Position numbers and translations under genes: made by a program
Shown: one piece after another, positions 7,604 through 12,788 of the stretch
How the letters are laid out: each line of letters starts with the position of its first letter
Position numbering within the stretch: the first letter of the stretch is position 1
Source: an uncultured Oscillospiraceae bacterium
GTDB lineage: Bacteria; Bacillota; Clostridia; Oscillospirales; Ruminococcaceae
Length of the DNA: 12,788 nucleotides
NCBI GenBank assembly: GCA_910587335.1
Contig: CAJUMG010000032.1
Location: 1 to 12,788 of the forward strand
Direction of reading: 5' to 3'
Notes under the pieces: generated by a model
Seen by the model: the letters and a program-made list of their open reading frames with translations, nothing else
The model's database searches: none
Told to the model about the DNA's origin: nothing

Positions 7604-9043
7604 ATGAATTATGAAATGACCATTGGACTGGAGGTCCACGCGGAACTGAATACGGCCACCAAAATTTATTGCGGCTGCAAGAATTCTTTCGGCGCACAGG
7701 TGAACTCCAATTGTTGTCCAATCTGCACCGGAATGCCGGGGACGCTGCCCACCCTCAATGAAAAAGTGGTGGAATATGCGGTGAAGATGGGCCATGCGCT
7801 TAATTGCAAAATCAATCCGGTCAGCAAGCAGGACCGAAAGAACTATTTTTATCCTGATTTGCCGAAAGCTTACCAGATTTCTCAGTTTGACATTCCGCTG
7901 TGTGAAAATGGGCATCTGGATGTGATGATTGACGAAAAGGGAAATACCAAGCGCATTGGTGTTACTCGAATCCATATTGAAGAGGACGCCGGAAAGCTTT
8001 TGCACGATGAGAGCTTTGCGGGCAGTCTGGTAGACTTTAACCGCTGTGGCGTACCGCTGATTGAAATCGTCTCGGAACCGGATATGCACAGCTCTGCTGA
8101 GGCAAAGGCTTATTTGGAAACTATTAAGTCAATTTTGCAATATATTGATATTTCAGACTGCAAAATGCAGGAAGGGTCTATCCGTTGCGATATTAACGTA
8201 TCGGTTGCAAGACCGGGCGAGCCGATGGGAACCCGCTGCGAGATGAAAAACGTGAACACCTTCAGCGGAGCGGTCCGGGCCATTGAGTATGAGGCAAAGC
8301 GCCAAATCGAGGTGTTGGAGGCTGGCGGTGAAATTCACCAGGAGACCCGCCGTTGGGATGATGCCAAAGGACAGAACTTCCTTTTAAGAAGCAAAGAGGA
8401 TTCCCATGATTACCGCTACTTCCCCGAGCCGGACCTGCTAACCATTGTTGTTGATGAAGAAAAGATCCAAAAGCTTAAAGATGAGCTGCCGGAGCTGCCC
8501 AATAAAAAGTGCAAGCGCTACATGGATTCCTATGGACTGCCCCACTTTGACGCGAATTTGCTGACGGAGAATCCGGATAAGGCGGCCTTTTTTGAAAATT
8601 GTGTATCGCTAAAAAAATGCAAGACAAAAAGCATTTCTAACTGGCTGCTGGGGGATGTTTCCCGGATTTTGAACGAAAAAAATATCACCCTTTCCGACAC
8701 ATTGTTAACAGCGGAAAAGCTTACTGATATGATTTCTTTGATTGAAAAGGGAACGATTTCGGTTACGGCCGGAAAGACGGTATTGGATGAGATCATCCTT
8801 TCGGACAAGCTGCCTGGACAGGTGGTGGAGGAAAAGGGTCTTGCGCAGATTTCTGATACAGGCACCCTGGAAGCGATTGTACAATCTGTTATGGATGCAA
8901 ATCCCAAATCGATCGCCGACTATAAAGGCGGAAAAACAAATGTCATTGGATTTTTGGTGGGCCAGTGCATGCGTCAGTCCAAAGGGCAGGGAAACCCTGC
9001 GCTGTTAAAAGAATTGATCGAAAAACGGATTCAAAAAGATTAA
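7604..9043 (+). CDS. gatB: Asp/Glu-tRNA amidotransferase subunit B
   Basis: This 479-residue protein is the tRNA-binding subunit that phosphorylates the Asp or Glu on tRNA and receives the ammonia channelled from GatA. The start MTIGLEVHAELNTATKIYC is characteristic. A zinc-site cysteine set is visible at Cys23, Cys25, Cys37/38 and Cys41 (CGC then CCPIC). Further GatB blocks are KNYFYPDLPKAYQISQ, HIEEDAGKL and SHDYRYFPEPDL. The C-terminal 150 residues form the helical YqeY-like tail that contacts tRNA. AAGGAGG at 7589-7595 overlaps the gatA stop codon, eight bases before ATG 7604. A terminator follows directly after the stop. Confidence 0.97.
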   Translation: MNYEMTIGLEVHAELNTATKIYCGCKNSFGAQVNSNCCPICTGMPGTLPTLNEKVVEYAVKMGHALNCKINPVSKQDRKNYFYPDLPKAYQISQFDIPLCENGHLDVMIDEKGNTKRIGVTRIHIEEDAGKLLHDESFAGSLVDFNRCGVPLIEIVSEPDMHSSAEAKAYLETIKSILQYIDISDCKMQEGSIRCDINVSVARPGEPMGTRCEMKNVNTFSGAVRAIEYEAKRQIEVLEAGGEIHQETRRWDDAKGQNFLLRSKEDSHDYRYFPEPDLLTIVVDEEKIQKLKDELPELPNKKCKRYMDSYGLPHFDANLLTENPDKAAFFENCVSLKKCKTKSISNWLLGDVSRILNEKNITLSDTLLTAEKLTDMISLIEKGTISVTAGKTVLDEIILSDKLPGQVVEEKGLAQISDTGTLEAIVQSVMDANPKSIADYKGGKTNVIGFLVGQCMRQSKGQGNPALLKELIEKRIQKD

Positions 9044-9048
9044 GAAGA

Positions 9049-9085
9049 AAAGCCTTTTCGGATCAAAACGGAAAGGCTTTCTTTT
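9049..9085 (+). terminator. Terminator after gatB
   Basis: A 12-bp stem (AAAGCCTTTTCG at 9049-9060 with 9069-9080, one T-G pair, 8-base loop) is followed by CTTTT. It starts five bases after the gatB stop codon and closes the ligA-gatCAB block. Confidence 0.85.
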
Positions 9086-9101
9086 GTAAAAAAGGGAGAT
9101 C

Positions 9102-9419
9102 ATGATGGCAACAAGTAAAGAGTACTTGACATTTGTATTAGAACAGATGAAAGAAGTGGAGGGGGTTTCCCATCGGGCCATGATGGGAGAATATGTTTTG
9201 TATTATAAAGGCAAGGTCATAGGCGGGATTTATGATAATCGTTTTCTGGTAAAGCCGGTGGCGTCCGCTGTTTCTATGATGCCGGATGCGAGCTGGGAGA
9301 TTCCCTATGATGGGGCGAAAAAGATGCTGCTTGTAGATGATTTGGAAAATAAAGATTTTTTGCGGGAATTGCTAGAGAAAATGTTCGACGAGCTTCCTTT
9401 CCCTAAGAAGAGGAAGTGA
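9102..9419 (+). CDS. TfoX N-terminal domain protein
   Basis: The protein has 105 residues (104 if ATG 9105 is used; GGGAG at 9094-9098 suits 9105 slightly better). The sequence is a single TfoX/Sxy N-terminal domain: YLTFVLEQM near the start, RAMMGEYVLYYKGKVIGGIYDNRFLVKPV in the core, and a DDLENKDFLRELLEKMFDELP end. In proteobacterial Sxy/TfoX this domain is joined to a second one and controls competence with CRP. Stand-alone copies in Firmicutes have no assigned role, so I do not infer competence regulation. No promoter was found in the short gap after the gatB terminator. A four-base gap to the next gene suggests a two-gene unit. Confidence 0.85.
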   Translation: MMATSKEYLTFVLEQMKEVEGVSHRAMMGEYVLYYKGKVIGGIYDNRFLVKPVASAVSMMPDASWEIPYDGAKKMLLVDDLENKDFLRELLEKMFDELPFPKKRK

Positions 9420-9423
9420 GAGA

Positions 9424-9894
9424 ATGTCTTTGGGATTTTCTTATATGGGTCTTATCTACATGCTTATGCTCTTATTGCCCAATTTTTTGTGGGCAAAAAA
9501 TAAGCCGAAGGATTACGAAAACTACGTCCAGAACGAAAACGGCGTATTGCGTGTTTTGGAAAGAGTGGGGGAGATCGCGGTTTCCTATTTCGTATTATTT
9601 TTCACGGATTTTAATTTGAAGCCATGGTCTGGTTGGTCCTGGTGGCTGGTCCTGTCCTTTTTGTTCATGGTGCTTTATGAGATTTATTGGGTCCGGTATT
9701 TTCGCAGCGAAAAGACGATGGCGGATTTTTACAGCAGCCTGTTCGGCGTGCCGGTAGCTGGCGCGACACTTCCGGTCGCGGGATTTTTCTTTCTCGCGAT
9801 ATATGGAAAAAGTATTTTTTTGCTGCTGTCCGTACTGGTTCTCGGCATCGGGCATATTGGCATCCATTTGGGGCACCGAAAAGAAAGTAAGTAA
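9424..9894 (+). CDS. Hypothetical multi-pass membrane protein
   Basis: This 156-residue protein has about five hydrophobic segments: roughly residues 5-23, 46-62, 69-88, 107-127 and 130-148. Between the first two lies a charged stretch (AKNKPKDYENYVQNENG), and the C-terminus is basic (HRKESK). A WSGWSWWLV aromatic cluster precedes the third segment. I recognise no enzymatic motif and no named family. Its start ATG 9424 lies four bases after the tfoX-like stop, with AGAGGAAG at 9410-9417 overlapping the end of that gene, so the two are likely translated together. No terminator is seen after it before the dtxR promoter. Confidence 0.8.
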   Translation: MSLGFSYMGLIYMLMLLLPNFLWAKNKPKDYENYVQNENGVLRVLERVGEIAVSYFVLFFTDFNLKPWSGWSWWLVLSFLFMVLYEIYWVRYFRSEKTMADFYSSLFGVPVAGATLPVAGFFFLAIYGKSIFLLLSVLVLGIGHIGIHLGHRKESK

Positions 9895-9931
9895 TTGTGC
9901 CAGCTCTTGGATTGACAAATTTGATAGATGC

Positions 9932-9960
9932 TTGTGAGAAGAGTAAAAATATGCTAAAAT
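9932..9960 (+). promoter_or_regulatory. Promoter of the DtxR-family regulator gene
   Basis: TTGTGA (9932-9937, four of six matches) and TAAAAT (9955-9960) are 17 bp apart. The -10 is extended by TGC (TGCTAAAAT). Transcription would start near 9967, about 64 bases before the gene. I saw no clear DtxR- or MntR-type operator over it. Confidence 0.55.
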
Positions 9961-10030
9961 CAAGATAATAAAAGGATGGGTGAAGGATTTCAAGCATAAG
10001 TAAATCAAACTGTTCAAAGGAGGTGCTTTG

Positions 10031-10399
10031 ATGAAAATCCAAGAATCTGCGGAGGATTATTTGGAGTCAATTCTTGTTTTAAAGCAGAAAAAGGGAGTGG
10101 TGCGATCCATTGATATTGTACATTATCTGGAGTTTTCCAAACCCAGTGTAAGCCGCGCCATGAGTTTACTGCGGGAAAATGGTTATATCCAGATGTCAAA
10201 AGAAGGCTGGATTGAATTGACCGACGCAGGCCGGGAAATTGCGGAACGGATTTATGAAAGGCACAGACTGCTTTGTGAATGGCTGATTAAACTCGGGGTG
10301 CCGGAGGAAATTGCGGCAAAGGACGCCTGCCGGATTGAACATGATATGAGCAGTGAAACGTTTGAGAAACTAAAGGAGCATATTTTTGCAGAATCATAG
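10031..10399 (+). CDS. DtxR/MntR-family metal-dependent regulator
   Basis: This 122-residue protein has a winged helix-turn-helix (about residues 5-65, with SIDIVHYLEFSKPSVSRAM as the recognition region) followed by the metal-binding dimerisation domain. Aligned by eye to B. subtilis MntR, the ligand positions are Asp9, Glu12, His78, Cys100, Glu103 and His104. Thus the MntR-like Asp pairs with Cys where MntR has Glu99 and DtxR/IdeR have Cys102. There is no SH3-like C-terminal domain, as in MntR. Iron or manganese could be the effector; the sequence does not settle it. ATG 10031 is chosen over the TTG at 10028 because AAAGGAGGTG (10016-10025) is well spaced. No transporter gene is adjacent, so the target genes are unknown. 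Confidence 0.88.
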   Translation: MKIQESAEDYLESILVLKQKKGVVRSIDIVHYLEFSKPSVSRAMSLLRENGYIQMSKEGWIELTDAGREIAERIYERHRLLCEWLIKLGVPEEIAAKDACRIEHDMSSETFEKLKEHIFAES

Positions 10400-10547
10400 G
10401 CGCGGTGAAAAAAGATAGGCGTGTGATTTGGCAGAAAAGGACAGTCGGTTTTAGTCAATCGTTTGTGTCGTATTTGTTTATCTGCTACGGAAAAAGACGG
10501 AAAAATCCGGGCTGAGATAGATTGGCAGCTTGATTTTTTCCGAAAAT

Positions 10548-10581
10548 AAAAAAAGCCAGTGCAACCGCACTGGCTTTTTTT
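10548..10581. terminator. Bidirectional terminator between dtxR-type gene and lipoprotein gene
   Basis: A perfect 15-bp stem (AAAAAAAGCCAGTGC at 10548-10562 with 10567-10581) has a four-base loop, AACC. Seven A on the left and seven T on the right give a U-tract on either strand. It sits between convergent genes, 11 bases from the lipoprotein stop codon. Confidence 0.93.
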
Positions 10582-10592
10582 ATAAGGCGTTT

Positions 10593-12056
10593 TTATTCGT
10601 AAATGAACTGGCGGACCCGGAGTGCGCGAGCTTCCGGATCATATTCTAAAAAAGAAGTTTGGGAAGATTCGTTAGGGCTAATAGAAAGAAATTTGCCGAG
10701 ACAGCCTTCTGGCAATTCTTTTGTTTCGCCGGTACGGGAATCATAGACATAGTCGGCCGCTTCTCCGTTCTTCCAAACAGTATAGTACCAAAGCAAAGAG
10801 TCATCTATTTGCTGAGTAAAAAATAAATTGATTTGCAGGATGTCCGAAAGCTCATGAGTGAAAAGCTCGCCGGTTTCATAGTCATAGGAAAACAGGGTGC
10901 TATTTTCCTGGCCGTACTGATTACAAAAGGAAATGCGTCCATTGTCGACAAAGGAGATGGAAGGCTTTCCGCGCAAGACCTCTTTTAAGTCGAGCGTTTC
11001 GGTATCTGCGCAATACACCTGCTCGATATCCTCCGAATCCGTATGGGCCACGACGGTCAGTGTTTTATTTCCCACAAACAGATGATAAAATTCCATTCCG
11101 TCGAACAACTGGACTGCCCCGTTTTTATCGGCTTTCCAAATGGTACCGACTCGGTTGGCTTTTTCTTCATCTCGGTGGGCCAGATAATAAAAACTGCCGT
11201 CGATTACGCCGCATTGCATGCTATCAGCCCCATAATAAACGCCAAATTTTCCATGTTTGCCTACCAGATCGCTCATATCATCCAATATTTTTCCCGTGTC
11301 GGTCGAAAAGTTGTAGAGCACAACGCGGGAATGACAATTAAAAATAGCGGTTTCATCATCCAGCCAATAGATGGGACGTCCATCGTCCAACCGGGAAGAG
11401 CCGATTACCGCTGTATTTTCTGAAACAGGAAGGTAGTCGACATATTCACCGGCTTCGTTATAACCATAAACCTGCGTTTGGGGATACTGGCGAATCAGTT
11501 CGCCCTGACGGTTAAAAAGGGTCAGATTGGCCAGATGAACGCCACCGTCATCGGTAAAATAGACTACGCTGAAAGGGGTTTCTTCTGCCCAGCCAGTATT
11601 CAAGGCCAAAATCAGATTATTGTTCCAGACCAGAGAATATCCAATGTCTCGGGGTAAAGCTTCCTCTGGTAGCGTTACTGTTTCCAGTAACTTGTTTTCA
11701 GCGGAAAGAGTATGTAAGGCGTTTTTATTCTGGAAGGTAAGGGTGCCGTCCTGATTCCACTGATACAGGCTGTCCTCAGAGATGATCTCTGAATCAGGAA
11801 TTGCCATAGCAGCAGGATAGAAATTGTCAATCGCTGCATGCTCTTCCGATGATGACGCAGAAGACCCTTTTATCCCGTCCTGTTCGCCAGAAGAAACAGA
11901 GTGGCTAGTGGAAAGAAAGCTTTCTGCCTCACTTTGTCCATTAGAAGAAGCAAGTCCGTGTCCATTTGTGGAGGGAAGAGAAGGACTACAGGCGGTTAAG
12001 CTCAATAAAAGAGTAAACAACAAAAAGAAGACAATCTGTTTTGGAAAACGACACAT
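10593..12056 (-). CDS. Secreted lipoprotein, probable beta-propeller fold
   Basis: This 487-residue protein starts at the ATG whose first base is 12056. On the minus strand GAGGTG lies about eight bases upstream of it. The frame is open back to 12176, but those extra residues precede a typical lipoprotein signal and lack a ribosome binding site. The signal has a basic start, a Phe/Leu-rich core and a lipobox LTAC with Cys23 as the lipidation site. A Ser/Glu-rich linker (about residues 24-75) tethers the domain to the membrane. The rest repeats short strand-turn units such as YNFSTDTGKIL, FSYDYETGELF and YVYDSRTGETKEL, which suggests propeller blades that bind ligands or proteins. I recognise no catalytic motif, so function is unknown. 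It is divergent from the lytTR gene and ends at a shared terminator. Confidence 0.8.
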   Translation of the reverse strand: MCRFPKQIVFFLLFTLLLSLTACSPSLPSTNGHGLASSNGQSEAESFLSTSHSVSSGEQDGIKGSSASSSEEHAAIDNFYPAAMAIPDSEIISEDSLYQWNQDGTLTFQNKNALHTLSAENKLLETVTLPEEALPRDIGYSLVWNNNLILALNTGWAEETPFSVVYFTDDGGVHLANLTLFNRQGELIRQYPQTQVYGYNEAGEYVDYLPVSENTAVIGSSRLDDGRPIYWLDDETAIFNCHSRVVLYNFSTDTGKILDDMSDLVGKHGKFGVYYGADSMQCGVIDGSFYYLAHRDEEKANRVGTIWKADKNGAVQLFDGMEFYHLFVGNKTLTVVAHTDSEDIEQVYCADTETLDLKEVLRGKPSISFVDNGRISFCNQYGQENSTLFSYDYETGELFTHELSDILQINLFFTQQIDDSLLWYYTVWKNGEAADYVYDSRTGETKELPEGCLGKFLSISPNESSQTSFLEYDPEARALRVRQFIYE

Positions 12057-12312
12057 AAAAAGACACCTCTTTCTTACACGGTAAATTTTGCTATTTGTAT
12101 AATAAACCATGTGTATGCAGGAACTATTACATAGGTCAGTTATCGGAAAGAAACACGCCCCAATATCTGTGTCCAAACCGGGGAAGCGTGTAAGGAAAAG
12201 CTAGCGGTACCGAGCCTCTAGATGAAGCAGGAACTGATGAGGTGGCCGGAACGACCTTTATACATTGAAAGCGCCATATTAAAAGATAGCGTACCTCTTG
12301 GGAGGAGAAAAC

Positions 12313-12350
12313 GCCCACAGAGGAAAACTTGATTGCAAACCTCTGTGGGC
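12313..12350. repeat. 11-bp inverted repeat over the lytTR promoter
   Basis: GCCCACAGAGG (12313-12323) is perfectly repeated in inverted form as CCTCTGTGGGC (12340-12350), separated by 16 bases. There is no T run after it on the + strand, so it is not a + strand terminator. On the minus strand it is followed by GTTTTC, so weak termination in that direction is possible. Its right arm fills most of the -35/-10 spacer of the probable lytTR promoter, which fits an operator. Confidence 0.7.
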
Positions 12351-12360
12351 CTGATAAAAT
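12333..12360 (+). promoter_or_regulatory. Probable promoter of the lytTR gene
   Basis: TTGCAA (12333-12338, four of six matches) and TAAAAT (12355-12360) are 16 bp apart. The -10 is extended by TGA (TGATAAAAT). The start would be near 12367, giving a leader of only about 15 bases that begins right at the ribosome binding site AAAGGAGGG (12368-12376). Confidence 0.5.
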
Positions 12361-12381
12361 GATCTTGAAAGGAGGGAGAAC

Positions 12382-12788
12382 ATGAAAATCACGCTGAATC
12401 AAGATCCGTCCTATCAAGAAACAGAGGTTATCGTCAACTGCCCCCAAGCGGACGAGGATATTCTGAGACTGATAGCAATGCTGCGGGTATACCAAAAAAA
12501 GCTGGTGGGCATTCTGGACGGCGAGCGGCACCTGTTGGATGTAAAGGATATCCTCTACATTGATACGGTAGACAAAAAAACATTTCTTTACACAGAAAAA
12601 CAGATTTTCCAAAGTGCTCTACGGCTATATGAACTGGAAGACGCCTTGAAGGAGCTGGACTTCTTTCGAGCAGGGAGGTCCACTATCCTCAACTTCCGCC
12701 GGGTGCGGGCTATTCGCCCGGAATTGGGGCGGCGGTGGCTGGTGACCATGGATAATGGCGAGCAGATCTGGGTGTCCCGCCAGTACGC
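12382..12788 (+). CDS. LytTR-domain DNA-binding protein (3' end cut off by window)
   Basis: The frame runs from ATG 12382 to the window edge without a stop, giving 135 codons and two bases. AAAGGAGGG lies five bases before the start. The N-terminal 35 residues form a small helical region (CPQADEDILRLIAMLR), and the rest is a LytTR domain: ILDGERHLLDVKDILYIDTVDKKTFLYT, then FFRAGRSTILNFRRVRAIRPELG and a closing VTMDNGEQIWVSRQY. Family members of this stand-alone type are about 145-150 residues, so only the last few residues should be missing. They have no receiver domain and often precede a DUF3021 membrane protein in Firmicutes; that neighbour would lie beyond this window. Codon use appears more GC-rich than in the lipoprotein gene, by eye. 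Confidence 0.85.
   Translation, partial: MKITLNQDPSYQETEVIVNCPQADEDILRLIAMLRVYQKKLVGILDGERHLLDVKDILYIDTVDKKTFLYTEKQIFQSALRLYELEDALKELDFFRAGRSTILNFRRVRAIRPELGRRWLVTMDNGEQIWVSRQY

Larger units (their letters stand above)
12057..12381. other. Hairpin-rich divergent intergenic region
   Basis: No convincing protein gene is present over these 325 bases. TATAAT appears at 12098-12103 without a good -35 on either strand. From about 12141 to 12305 there is a run of short stems: ACACGC (12152-12157) with GCGTGT (12186-12191), extended by CCC/GGG; CTAG and GG (12201-12207) with CC and CTAG (12215-12221); AGGT/ACCT (12240-12243 with 12254-12257); GCGC..TAT with ATAGCGT (12271-12279 with 12286-12292); and CCTC/GAGG (12294-12305). 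This density suggests a structured RNA or a mobile-element remnant, but I do not recognise an Rfam-type class. The 12222-12332 frame (36 codons, basic end) lacks a ribosome binding site. Confidence 0.45.

Noticed and set aside
9912..9917. Perfect TTGACA upstream of the dtxR-type gene
   Set aside because: No -10-like hexamer lies 16 to 18 bases downstream. The extended -10 at 9952-9960 pairs better with TTGTGA at 9932.
12206..12215. GGTACCGAG as a T-box antiterminator bulge
   Set aside because: The canonical GGGTGG before ACC is missing, no stem I elements were found upstream, and no + strand terminator follows.
12200..12222. Abutting GCTAGC and GGTACC plus TCTAGA within 23 bases, resembling a cloning linker or vector junction
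   Set aside because: The bases also form a CTAG/CTAG stem consistent with the other local hairpins, and no vector sequence flanks them. Chance in a structured region is simpler, though an assembly check would settle it.
12231..12293. Possible hammerhead ribozyme, because CTGATGA is followed later by GAAA and a GCGC/GCGT stem before GTA
   Set aside because: CTGATGA and GAAA are not joined by a clean stem II, since the AGGT/ACCT stem leaves about 10 unpaired bases before GAAA. The outer stem I does not pair next to the core.
12313..12350. Hairpin as a + strand transcription terminator
   Set aside because: The right arm is followed by CTGATAAAAT and not by a T run.
12136..12612. 158-codon minus-strand frame across the lytTR gene and its upstream region
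   Set aside because: It is antisense to a clear LytTR coding region with a good ribosome binding site and has no recognisable domain.

Overview
The window looks like chromosomal DNA from a spore-forming, low-to-moderate GC Gram-positive bacterium of the class Clostridia. Support comes from a YunB-type sporulation protein, a dlt-type D-alanine activation pair, a ligA-gatCAB cluster similar to that of Firmicutes, AGGAGG-type ribosome binding sites, sigma-A promoters and U-tailed intrinsic terminators. I cannot name a genus from sequence alone. Two features at the edges are incomplete: whatever lies upstream of base 1, and a LytTR gene cut off at base 12788.

Layout on the + strand: two terminators (about 36-214) precede yunB (294-947). 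A near-perfect sigma-A promoter overlaps the yunB stop codon and drives a compact operon, vanW-dltA-dltC (998-3574). Its genes overlap each other and a strong terminator follows. Next is ligA (3793-5790) from its own extended -10 promoter, then gatC-gatA-gatB (5840-9043), with no terminator between ligA and gatC, so the four are probably co-transcribed. A terminator closes that block. A short tfoX-like gene and a coupled membrane-protein gene follow (9102-9894), then a DtxR/MntR-type metalloregulator (10031-10399) with its own promoter.

A bidirectional terminator (10548-10581) separates the regulator from a convergent minus-strand lipoprotein gene (12056-10593). The lipoprotein and the final LytTR-domain gene (12382 onward, +) are divergent. 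The 325 bases between them hold a hairpin-rich stretch of unknown nature and an 11-bp inverted repeat sitting on the likely lytTR promoter.

How the genes fit together: DltA activates D-alanine and loads it on the carrier DltC, yet the transfer genes dltB and dltD are absent here and VanW takes the lead position. That makes a cell-envelope operon whose acceptor is unknown. LigA seals DNA nicks and GatCAB makes Gln-tRNA and/or Asn-tRNA; both are housekeeping. The right third is accessory and regulatory. I found no tRNA, rRNA, CRISPR array, transposase or recognisable prophage gene. The least conventional parts are the vanW-dltAC operon, the mixed metal site in the DtxR-family protein, and the structured intergenic DNA before lytTR.
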